In this document: positions 22,552 through 31,633 of the stretch, piece by piece
Position numbering within the stretch: position 1 is the first letter of the stretch
Layout of the letters: every line of letters begins with the position of its first letter
Assembly (NCBI GenBank): GCA_041483455.1
Contig: JBGPFS010000003.1
Coordinates: 1-38,157 of the forward strand
Direction: 5' to 3'
DNA length: 38,157 nucleotides
From: JBGPFS01 sp041483455
GTDB lineage: Bacteria; Chloroflexota; Limnocylindria; Limnocylindrales; CSP1-4
The notes under the pieces: generated by a model
What the model saw: only the letters and a program-made list of their open reading frames with translations
The model's database searches: none
What the model was told of the DNA's origin: nothing
Translations under genes and position numbers: made by a program

Positions 22552-24225
22552 ATGGCCACGACTGAAACGCGGACCGGATTCCGGCTCCCGTGGAGCTCGG
22601 CCGATCGCGGCGACACCGCGGCCGATCCCGGCACGCCCGGCACCGACGAACCGACCGATCCGGCAGGGGCCAGCGAGTCGCAGCCGGAGGGCACCGAGAC
22701 GCAGCCGATGGCGATCGAACCGGTGACCGCGGCCGAAGCCGACGGAGCGGCGCCCGGGGGCGCCTCCGAAGACGTCGCGGCCCACGAGCCTTCGCCCGAA
22801 CCGACCACCGCAACCTCGTCATACGAAGAGGGATCCCCCGTGGAGTCCGCCGTCACCGTGGCCGCCCCGACTCGGCCCACCGCCGTTTCCCCCCCGGTCA
22901 GCCCGAAGAAGCCGTCCCAGTTCATGGCCGACCTCTCGCGGGCGATGCAGGCCGCGGCCTCGAGCGCCCGGGCCGCCAGCCTGACCCAGTTCCAGGTCGA
23001 CGCCAAGACCCATGTCGAGGGGATCCACTCCCGGTCCACGACCGAGGCGACCGACCTCCGCACCGGGGCCGACGAGGATATCGCCAGCTACCGCGACTGG
23101 CAGAAGGCACAGATCGCCCGGATCCGCGAAGAGACCGAGACGAGGATCGGCGACCGGAAGGCCGGGCTCGAGCGGGAGCTGGAAGCCCACGCTGCCCGGA
23201 TCGAGCGGGAGATCGAGCGGGTCCAGTCCTGCGTCGCCGAATACGAGACCGAGATGGACCGGTTCTTCCAGAGCCTCCTGGCCGAGGACGACCCGACCCG
23301 GATCGCCGAGCTCGCCGAGCGCCTGCCCGAGCCGCCGTCGTTCGAGGCCCTGGTGGGCGGACCGGCGACCGAGCCGGCCTGGTCGCAGCCGACCGCGGCG
23401 ACCGTCGTCGTCGACGAAGCGCCCGCCGTCGAAGCGCCCGCCGTCGAGGCCCCCGCCGTCGAAGCGCCCGCCGTCGAAGCGCCCGCCGTCGAAGCGGTGG
23501 CGCCGACGATCGACGAAGTGTCGGACGACGCGGGCCCTGGCGAAGCCGTATCCCCCGCATCCGAGAACGAATCGATCGAGGCGGCGATGGCCGCCATCGA
23601 GGCCGCCTACCACGCGGCCGATGCCGAGGAGCTGGCGACGCCCGACCCTGAGGACGCCGCCGGAACGTCGGTCGAGGCCGTCGCCGAGTCGACGAGCGAT
23701 CCGGTCGAGGCGACCGCGGAGCCGACCACGAGCGAGACCGCGGAGCCGGCCCCGAGCGAGACCGAGGACGAGCCGGTCGCCGATCTCCGGCTCGCCGCCC
23801 TCGGGCTGACCCACGATCTCAGCCATGCCGAGGCCGAGGCCGTCGCCGAGGCCGTCTGGCACGACGACGACGGGATCACCACGATCGCCGACGACGCGCT
23901 CGCCGCGCGGCTGGCCGGACTGGTGCCTCACGTCGAGGACGCCGAGGCCGACGGACCCACCGAACGAAGCCAGGTCGTCGTCACCGGCCTGGTCAGCGTC
24001 GCCAGCATCGCCGGCTTTAAGCGACAGCTCGGACGGCTGAACGGCGTTCGGTCGGTCGGCGTCTCGAGCGGCCCGGACGGCGAGTTCGTCTTCAACGTCG
24101 AGCACGGCAGCGGGGTCGACCTCGGGTCGGCCGTGCCCACGCTGTCGGGCTTCCAGGCCCGGGTGACCGGGAGCGGCGATGGGATCCTCAGCGTGAGCGC
24201 CCGCGACCCCGAATCCGAGAGCTGA
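22552..24225 (+). CDS. Coiled-coil protein with VEAPA repeats, partner of the CpaE-like ATPase
   Basis: 557 residues, not a family I can name. The N-terminal ~115 residues are acidic, Pro/Thr/Glu-rich and probably disordered. Residues ~120-255 form a charged helical region (AQIARIREETETRIGDRKAG, EREIERVQSCVAEYETEMDR) expected to be a coiled coil. A Glu/Ala/Pro linker with five PAVEA units (~288-315) follows. The last ~85 residues make a compact alpha/beta domain (QVVVTGLVSVASIAGFKRQL) with the look of a small ferredoxin-like fold. No signal peptide or membrane segment is seen. ATG 22552 is preceded by GGGAGG. The CpaE-like gene starts 7 bases after its stop, so the two proteins likely act together, perhaps in cell positioning. 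Confidence 0.75.
   Translation: MATTETRTGFRLPWSSADRGDTAADPGTPGTDEPTDPAGASESQPEGTETQPMAIEPVTAAEADGAAPGGASEDVAAHEPSPEPTTATSSYEEGSPVESAVTVAAPTRPTAVSPPVSPKKPSQFMADLSRAMQAAASSARAASLTQFQVDAKTHVEGIHSRSTTEATDLRTGADEDIASYRDWQKAQIARIREETETRIGDRKAGLERELEAHAARIEREIERVQSCVAEYETEMDRFFQSLLAEDDPTRIAELAERLPEPPSFEALVGGPATEPAWSQPTAATVVVDEAPAVEAPAVEAPAVEAPAVEAPAVEAVAPTIDEVSDDAGPGEAVSPASENESIEAAMAAIEAAYHAADAEELATPDPEDAAGTSVEAVAESTSDPVEATAEPTTSETAEPAPSETEDEPVADLRLAALGLTHDLSHAEAEAVAEAVWHDDDGITTIADDALAARLAGLVPHVEDAEADGPTERSQVVVTGLVSVASIAGFKRQLGRLNGVRSVGVSSGPDGEFVFNVEHGSGVDLGSAVPTLSGFQARVTGSGDGILSVSARDPESES
23416..23490. repeat. Five 15-bp tandem repeats within the coiled-coil gene
   Basis: GAAGCGCCCGCCGTC is repeated five times (third copy with three changes), encoding repeated EAPAV. 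The repeats are in frame and form a Pro/Ala/Glu linker. Confidence 0.92.
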
Positions 24226-24232
24226 TCGCCCG

Positions 24233-25489
24233 ATGACCCGCCAGACCGTCATCGTCGCGCTGCCGCCCGACGAGTCGGCGCCGGTCCGCCACGAGCTGGC
24301 CGAGGCCGGCTTCGAGGCGATCGCGGTCACCTCGTCCGAGCAGCTCGACGCCGTCCTCGCCAGCCGCCGCGAGGTCGGCGTGGCGATCCTCGACGGCGAG
24401 CGCGACTTCGACACCTCGCTCGAGCTGTACAGCCTCCTTCACGAGGACGGCCGGTCGATCCCGGCCTTGATGATCGTGTCGGCGAGGGCCCTCGAGCGCC
24501 TCGAGTCGAACGCCACCGGCACCTCGATCGAGGACGAGTACTTCACCCGCCCGTACTCCGCGGACGCACTCCGCTGGCGCGTCGAAGCGATGCTCATCCG
24601 GTCCCAGACGGTCGACGACGGGAGCGGTCCCGTTCTCGCGGCCGACGGCCCGCTCGATCCGGCCGCCTTCACGCGCAAGGCGCCCATCATCGCGATCTTC
24701 AATCCGAAGGGCGGCGTCGGCAAGACGACCATCGCCCTGAACCTCGCGGCCACGCTCCAGGTCCGGCGCGGACAGCGCGTCCTGCTGGTCGACGCGGATA
24801 CCGTGACCGGGCATGTGGCGACGTCGCTCGGCCTCGAGGGCGTCCTGACCGTTTCCGACGCATGGGGCGAAGACGCGGCCGAGAACGTCCCGCTGCGGTC
24901 CCTCACCGAGTTCGCGACCAGCCACCAGAACGGCCTGACCGTGACCACCCTGACCTCGAGCCCGCTCCATACCGAGCACCTCGACCCGAAGCAGGTGATC
25001 GACGCGATCGAGGCGGTCCGGCGGGCCTTCGACTTCATCGTGGTGGACATGCATCCGTCGTACAGCCCGCTGAACCAGGCGATCTTCACTCGAGCCGACC
25101 GGATCCTCGTCCCGATCACGCCCGACGTGCCGGCCCTGCGGGCAGGCCTCCAGCTGCGCGACATCGCGATGGAGCTTGGCCTTCGCGAGAAGCTCTCGAT
25201 GATCGTCAACCGGGCGAACAGCGGGGTCTCGGTCGCCGACATGGAGCGGACGGTCGGGCTGTCCGCGATGGCCCTCATCCGGTCGGGTGGACTGCTCTTC
25301 GTCCACGCCGCGAATGCGGGACGGACCGTGGTCGAGCAGTACCCGCACGAGCGCGTGACCGCCGACTTCGACGGGCTCGCTGAGGCGCTGATCGGCCGGC
25401 GGGCGGCGAATGCACCAGCCGCCGCGCCAGCCGCGAAGAGCGTCTTCGGGAACCTCTTCCGGCGGGCCAAGCAGCCGGTCCGCGTCTGA
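24233..25489 (+). CDS. CpaE/TadZ/MinD-like ATPase with N-terminal receiver-like domain
   Basis: 418 residues. The N-terminal ~125 residues have a response-regulator-like fold with a candidate phospho-Asp (Asp54 in AILDGE), but the usual Lys-Pro pair is Arg106-Pro107, so normal phosphorelay is doubtful. A ParA/MinD ATPase follows, with the deviant Walker A KGGVGKTT (159-166) and LLVDADT, plus FDFIVVDMHP. The C terminus ends in an amphipathic Lys/Arg/Phe helix (SVFGNLFRRAKQ), like a MinD membrane-targeting tail. In Tad systems CpaE/TadZ places the pilus at the pole, but no tad or cpa genes are near. It is coupled to the upstream coiled-coil gene. Confidence 0.86.
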   Translation: MTRQTVIVALPPDESAPVRHELAEAGFEAIAVTSSEQLDAVLASRREVGVAILDGERDFDTSLELYSLLHEDGRSIPALMIVSARALERLESNATGTSIEDEYFTRPYSADALRWRVEAMLIRSQTVDDGSGPVLAADGPLDPAAFTRKAPIIAIFNPKGGVGKTTIALNLAATLQVRRGQRVLLVDADTVTGHVATSLGLEGVLTVSDAWGEDAAENVPLRSLTEFATSHQNGLTVTTLTSSPLHTEHLDPKQVIDAIEAVRRAFDFIVVDMHPSYSPLNQAIFTRADRILVPITPDVPALRAGLQLRDIAMELGLREKLSMIVNRANSGVSVADMERTVGLSAMALIRSGGLLFVHAANAGRTVVEQYPHERVTADFDGLAEALIGRRAANAPAAAPAAKSVFGNLFRRAKQPVRV

Positions 25490-25535
25490 CCGCCAGCCGA
25501 CGCGGCGGGCCTGAACGCCGGGTTCCGCGCCGGTC

Positions 25536-26180
25536 CTAGCGGCTTCGGTCCTGCCAGCTCACCCCGCCGAGCGGCGACCCCGGCAGCTTCTGATGGGGCG
25601 CCCCCGTCCGCTTGTCGACCTGCTCGACGCCGCGCAGGTAGCGCCGGTTGACCAGGAGCGCATCCGTCTCCGCCTCGCCGAGCCGGCGCTCGCCGTACAT
25701 GGCGACCGCGTCCGTCACGGCGACGAACATCTCGGTCGAGCGTTCGAGGAGCCGGTCGGGTTCGGAGCCGGGGTGGAGATGGACCGTCCCGATCACCCGG
25801 AACGGCGGCACCTCGAGCGCCACGTCGTAGGCGATCTTGTGGACCCGGTGAGCAGCCCGCTCGTCGTCGGACAGGTCCGGCAGCGTCTCCTGCCCGGCCA
25901 TCACCAGGATGAGGTCGTACGGATCGACGCTGCGCAGGCCCGGGACCGGGACCAGCGGCCCGGATCCGTCGAGCGGCTGCCAGGAGACGTCGCCGATCGT
26001 GATCGGCTCGCGCTTGTTCAGGGCGTCCGAGAGGCGGTCGTCGATCTCCATCCGGCCGACGAGACGCCACTCCTCGGTGAACCCATCGAACGCGATCCCC
26101 TTCGCCGGGCGGCCAGCCGCCTCAGCGGCCCCTGTCGGGGCTCCGGCTGGCTTCCTGCGCCTGAGGAAGTCGAAGGGCAC
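25536..26180 (-). CDS. Uncharacterised two-repeat protein (DUF6812-like)
   Basis: 214 residues. After a basic N terminus (FDFLRRRKPAG) there appear to be two related beta-rich repeats: EEWRLVGRMEIDDRLSDALN near residues 36-55, and PPFRVIGTVHLHPGSEPDRL near 127-146. Each continues into a segment ending TIGDV or AVTDA. The pattern recalls DUF6812-type proteins I associate with Chloroflexota, where the function is unknown. GTG 26180 starts two bases after the acetyl-CoA synthetase stop, with GGAGG inside the end of that gene, so it is coexpressed with acs. It converges on the CpaE-like gene. Confidence 0.68.
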   Translation of the reverse strand: MPFDFLRRRKPAGAPTGAAEAAGRPAKGIAFDGFTEEWRLVGRMEIDDRLSDALNKREPITIGDVSWQPLDGSGPLVPVPGLRSVDPYDLILVMAGQETLPDLSDDERAAHRVHKIAYDVALEVPPFRVIGTVHLHPGSEPDRLLERSTEMFVAVTDAVAMYGERRLGEAETDALLVNRRYLRGVEQVDKRTGAPHQKLPGSPLGGVSWQDRSR

Positions 26181-26182
26181 GC

Positions 26183-28153
<1,971 letters not shown>

Positions 28154-28189
28154 GGGACCCTCACGGCTTGATCGCCTGCTCGCCCCCCG

Positions 28190-28195
28190 ATTGTA
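28190..28195 (-). promoter_or_regulatory. -10 box for acsA
   Basis: TACAAT on the minus strand, 36 bases before the GTG start. It is the closest match to the TATAAT consensus in the window. No clear -35 box. Confidence 0.5.
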
Positions 28196-28210
28196 GCCGC
28201 CGGCCCGGGG

Positions 28211-28258
28211 TCCGAGCGGCCCGCGGCCCGAGCGGCCCGGGGTCCCGAGCGTCCCGGC
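28211..28258. repeat. Three imperfect 16-bp tandem copies
   Basis: TCCGAGCGGCCCGCGG, CCCGAGCGGCCCGGGG and a third degenerate copy fill most of the gap between acsA and the MscS gene. Confidence 0.6.
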
Positions 28259-28268
28259 GGCCGGGGGC

Positions 28269-29168
28269 TCATCCGGGGGCTGAGCCGGGGGCGTCGATGC
28301 CGGGTCCGGAGCTCGACTCCCCGGCCGCCTGGACCGCCCCCGACGCCCCGGGGGGCGGCGGGGGCTCGATCCCCTGCGCCGCCATCGCGACGAGGATCCG
28401 CTTGCGCAGCTCGGCGGAGACCGGGATCATCTCGCCGGCCCGGGCCCGACCGACGATCTTCAGGGTGATCCCGCGCTCGCCGAGCTGGTCGACCCGGTCG
28501 ACCCGTGGCTCTTCGAGGACGCGATCCGCCCAGACCGGGTCGGCCGCGATCTCGCTCCCGACCGCGTCGAAGACCTGGATCGCCCGTTCCACGTCGCTCC
28601 CGTAGGCGATGACCACGTCGAGGTCGACCCGCCGCCAGACGCGGGTCCGGTTCGAGGCCACGATGATCGCTCCGTTCGGCACGGAGTGGACGACCCCGTC
28701 CACGTCACGGAGGACCGTTCGTCGGAGCGTCAGGTCCTCGACCGTCCCGGTGACGTCGGCGATCGTGACGACGTCACCGCGCCCGTACTGGTTCTCGAGG
28801 AAGATGAGCAGGCCCCCGAAGTAGTCCCGGATGATCGCCTGGGCCCCGAATCCGATCGCGATCCCGGCCACCCCGAGGCCCGCGACGGCCGGTCCGACAT
28901 CGAGACCGAGGATCTCCAGGATCCAGACGGCGACGATCGTGATCGCGAACACCTGGGCCACCGACCGGGCCAGCGATTCGATCGTCGCGTACCGCTTCCG
29001 GATCTCGTCCGCGTCGCCGGCCGGAGCGTCGGCCTCGGCTCGGGCGCGAAGGGCCGCGACGAACCGGCGGATCGCCGTCAGAAGGAGCCGTACGACGACG
29101 ATCGCGACCGCGACGAGGACGACGATGGCGAGGAATCGGACGGTTGCCGCCTCGAGGAACGTGGACAC
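28269..29168 (-). CDS. MscS-family mechanosensitive channel
   Basis: 299 residues. One N-terminal hydrophobic helix (FLAIVVLVAVAIVVVRLLL) is followed by a second (VFAITIVAVWILEILGL). The pore helix region is AVAGLGVAGIAIGFGAQAII, and the MscS beta domain reads YGRGDVVTIADVTGTVEDLTLRRT...VPNGAIIVASNRT. A Pro/Gly/Ser-rich tail ends the protein. Such channels release solutes on hypo-osmotic shock. I prefer GTG 29168 because it lies seven bases after TAGGAT, matching the leaderless pattern; ATG 29177, which overlaps that box, would add three residues. Confidence 0.92.
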   Translation of the reverse strand: MSTFLEAATVRFLAIVVLVAVAIVVVRLLLTAIRRFVAALRARAEADAPAGDADEIRKRYATIESLARSVAQVFAITIVAVWILEILGLDVGPAVAGLGVAGIAIGFGAQAIIRDYFGGLLIFLENQYGRGDVVTIADVTGTVEDLTLRRTVLRDVDGVVHSVPNGAIIVASNRTRVWRRVDLDVVIAYGSDVERAIQVFDAVGSEIAADPVWADRVLEEPRVDRVDQLGERGITLKIVGRARAGEMIPVSAELRKRILVAMAAQGIEPPPPPGASGAVQAAGESSSGPGIDAPGSAPG

Positions 29169-29175
29169 GGTAGAC

Positions 29176-29181
29176 ATCCTA
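29176..29181 (-). promoter_or_regulatory. -10 box of a leaderless promoter for the MscS gene
   Basis: TAGGAT on the minus strand followed by seven bases and GTG 29168. It overlaps the alternative ATG, which argues against that start. Confidence 0.5.
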
Positions 29182-29299
29182 TCGGGCCGGGGGGCAGGCC
29201 GGGGGGCGGACGGGACGGGCGGACCGCCGGCCGTCAGGCCGCCGCGCCGCCGAGCCGGAGCGAGATGGCCGTGGCGGCTTCGCGAACCTGGAGCGCGAG

Positions 29300-30037
29300 C
29301 TACGGGATCCGCTTCGAGGTGAGCCGGAACTCCGGGCCCCAGATGTCCACGGCCGCGACGACCTGGCCTCGTGCGTCGTGGACCGGCGCCGCGACCGCAT
29401 TCAGCCCCCGCTTGAACTCCCCGAGCGCGACGGCGTAGCCGCGCCGCCGGATCCGGGCGAGCTCCGCGAGGAGCGGCTCGAGCTCGGTGATCGTCCGGTC
29501 GGTGTACGCGACCAGCCCGGCCCGGACGATCCGGCCGACTTCGCGCTCGGCCACCGCCGCCAGGAGGACCTTGCCCGATGCGACGCAGTGGAGCGGAGTC
29601 GAGCGGTCGGTCCAGTCGCTGACGGCGATGAGATTCGGGCCGTCGGCCTGGGCGACCGTGAGAACGCGATCCGCGCCGTCGAGGATGCCCAGCCCCGTCG
29701 TCTCCCGGGTGAGCCGGGCGAGCCGCTGAAGCTCGGGCGTCGCCAGCCGCCGGAGGTCGAGGGTGCGCTCGGCACGCTCGGCCAGCCGGATCACGATCAG
29801 CCCGAGACGATACTTGCCCGTCTCCTCGTCCTGTTCGACGAGGCCCCGTTTCTCGAGTGTCGCCAGGAGGCGCGACGCCGTCGACTTGTGCAGGCCGAGC
29901 CGACGGGCGAGCTCGGTGACCCCGGCCGCGCCCTGGCAATCGCCCAGCGCGAGCAGGAGCGCGGCCGCGCGATCGACGGACCGGACGGCGTTCCCGTCGA
30001 GGGCCACGGTCTCGCCGGCGGGGCCGACGTGGATCAA
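29300..30037 (-). CDS. IclR-family transcriptional regulator
   Basis: 245 residues from TTG 30037. The N-terminal winged helix is VTELARRLGLHKSTASRLL (near residues 40-58), followed by LEKRGLVEQDEETGKYRLG. The C-terminal effector domain shows LHCVASGKVLLAA, GYAVALGEFKRGLNAVAAPV and AAVDIWGPEFRL, as expected for IclR. TTG 30037 overlaps the aminotransferase stop; GTG 30009 is an alternative start. Cotranscribed with the aminotransferase, it most likely responds to its substrate and controls the divergon with the FAD oxidoreductase. The gap to the MscS gene (29178-29299) shows nothing. Confidence 0.9.
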   Translation of the reverse strand: MIHVGPAGETVALDGNAVRSVDRAAALLLALGDCQGAAGVTELARRLGLHKSTASRLLATLEKRGLVEQDEETGKYRLGLIVIRLAERAERTLDLRRLATPELQRLARLTRETTGLGILDGADRVLTVAQADGPNLIAVSDWTDRSTPLHCVASGKVLLAAVAEREVGRIVRAGLVAYTDRTITELEPLLAELARIRRRGYAVALGEFKRGLNAVAAPVHDARGQVVAAVDIWGPEFRLTSKRIP

Positions 30038-31392
30038 TGGGCCGCGCCGGCCGCGCGCGCCTCGAGGGCGGCGTCGAGCGAGTCCGAGAACGCCTCCAGG
30101 ATCTTCGCCTCGTCGGCGGCGTCGTGGGCGGCGCACAGGAACCACGGCTCGCGGGAATCCGGCTCGGGCATCGCCCCCCGGGCCTGCATGCCGACGGCGA
30201 TCGCGTCGTACAGCTCGTGGTCGGTCTTCACCCAGTCGCGGTACTCGCGGATCTCGGTCTCGGCGAAGATGATCCCGAACATGGCCGGGACGCCGGTGAA
30301 GACGTGGGCCAGGCCCTTCGCGGTCAGCAGCTGCCTGATCCCGCGCTGGATCGACAGTCCCCGCTGGCGGATCCCCTCGATCACCGTCCCGTCCCGGAGG
30401 ATCGACAGCGTCGCGACGGCGGCCGCGGCCGCCACCCGGTTGCCGGCATAGGTGCCACCGTGGCTGACGTGGTCCGGCAGGACGCTCATCACCTCGGCGG
30501 TCCCGCCGAACGCCGCGGCCGGATAACCGTTGCCCATCGCCTTGGCATAGGTCGCCAGGTCCGGGGTGATCCCGAAGAACTCGGCGGCGCCGCCCCGGGC
30601 GAGCCGGAAGCCGGTCTTCACCTCGTCGAAGATGAGCAGCGCGCCGAACTCCTTGGTGAGCGCCCGGACGCCCTGGTGGAAGCCCTCGCGCGGGAGGATC
30701 CCCTGGGCGTTGCCCAGGATCGGCTCGATGATCACCCCGGCGATGTCGTCGCCGTCGCGCTCGAAGACCCGACGGAGCGTCGCGAGATCGTTGAACGGGA
30801 CGGGGATGACCGTCTCGGTGATCTGCTTGGGGATGCCCCGGCCCCAGGTCAGGCGGACCGGGTTGTCGCGGTCGCCGAGCTCGCTCATGTCGGTCGGGGC
30901 GACGCTGATCAGGGCGTAGTCGTGGACACCGTGGTACTGGCCTTCGAATTTCACGATCTTCGTGCGGTTCGTGTAGGCCCGGGCGATCCGCATCGCGTGC
31001 ATCGTGCACTCGGTCCCGGACACCGTCAGGCGGACCTTGTCGACCCACGGGTTCAGGGCCTTGACCAGCTCGCCCGCCTGGACCTCGTCCTCGCTCGTCA
31101 GCGAGAAGCTGACCCCCCGGCGCATCCGCTCGTTGACGTAGTCGTCGACCCGCTCGTCGGCGTGACCCAGGATCACCGGGCCGTAACCCATGCGCAGGTC
31201 CACGAACTCGTTCCCATCGAGGTCCCAGACCCGGCCGCCCTTGCCCCGATCGACGTAGATCGTCTTCTCGCCCCAGGCCCGGAAGTTCGAGTCGGTGCCC
31301 CCGGGCAGGGTCTTGAGCGCGCGGGTCCACATCTCGAGCTGGCGGTCGCGCCGCAGCGTCAGGCCGGGTCGGGCGGCGGGTTCGGCGGTCAT
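30034..31392 (-). CDS. Class III aminotransferase, glutamate-1-semialdehyde mutase-like
   Basis: PLP enzyme, 452 residues. The cofactor motif LLIFDEVKTGFRLARGG and the Schiff-base Lys284 in YAKAMGNGYPAAAFGG are present, with GTECTMHAMRIARAYTNRTK for the phosphate site. It resembles HemL-like aminotransferases, but the partner genes (IclR regulator, amine-oxidase-like flavoprotein) suggest amine or amino-acid catabolism rather than heme synthesis. ATG 31392 is preceded by GGAGG; the frame extending to 31635 is not coding-like. First gene of an operon with the IclR regulator. Confidence 0.88.
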   Translation of the reverse strand: MTAEPAARPGLTLRRDRQLEMWTRALKTLPGGTDSNFRAWGEKTIYVDRGKGGRVWDLDGNEFVDLRMGYGPVILGHADERVDDYVNERMRRGVSFSLTSEDEVQAGELVKALNPWVDKVRLTVSGTECTMHAMRIARAYTNRTKIVKFEGQYHGVHDYALISVAPTDMSELGDRDNPVRLTWGRGIPKQITETVIPVPFNDLATLRRVFERDGDDIAGVIIEPILGNAQGILPREGFHQGVRALTKEFGALLIFDEVKTGFRLARGGAAEFFGITPDLATYAKAMGNGYPAAAFGGTAEVMSVLPDHVSHGGTYAGNRVAAAAAVATLSILRDGTVIEGIRQRGLSIQRGIRQLLTAKGLAHVFTGVPAMFGIIFAETEIREYRDWVKTDHELYDAIAVGMQARGAMPEPDSREPWFLCAAHDAADEAKILEAFSDSLDAALEARAAGAAH

Positions 31393-31512
31393 GATTCCTC
31401 CGGTTCGGCGGTCGGCGGGCCCTGGTCCCGGTGACCCGGACGGGCGATCCGCCCGGACGGCTGGGGGGAGCGCAGGTCGCCGTGTTGCGCGCTGCGAGAC
31501 GCTGGGGCCGCC

Positions 31513-31542
31513 ATCTTGGCATATCCGGTTCTGGGCCGTCAA
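31513..31542 (-). promoter_or_regulatory. Promoter for the aminotransferase-IclR operon
   Basis: TTGACG (31542-31537) and CAAGAT (31518-31513) are spaced 18 bases apart on the minus strand. Two near-identical octamers, ATATCCGG at 31521 and ATATTCGG at 31547, lie 26 bases apart across the -35 box and could be operator half-sites. The rest of the 241-base gap 31393-31633 shows nothing further. Confidence 0.45.
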
Positions 31543-31633
31543 TGCGATATTCGGGGCTCGGAGGCCGGAACGCGACGAATCACCACCTTCAGGGTCCCCT
31601 TCACCATGCCGATGCGTGTGCGAAGATGTCGGC

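Noticed and set aside
23416..23490. Regular 15-bp repeats suggesting a repeat array or CRISPR
   Set aside because: There are no spacers; the units are in frame and encode a VEAPA linker in a coiled-coil protein.
30034..31392. Assignment of the aminotransferase as hemL
   Set aside because: Its neighbours are an IclR regulator and an amine-oxidase-like flavoprotein with no heme genes, so the specific name is not supported.
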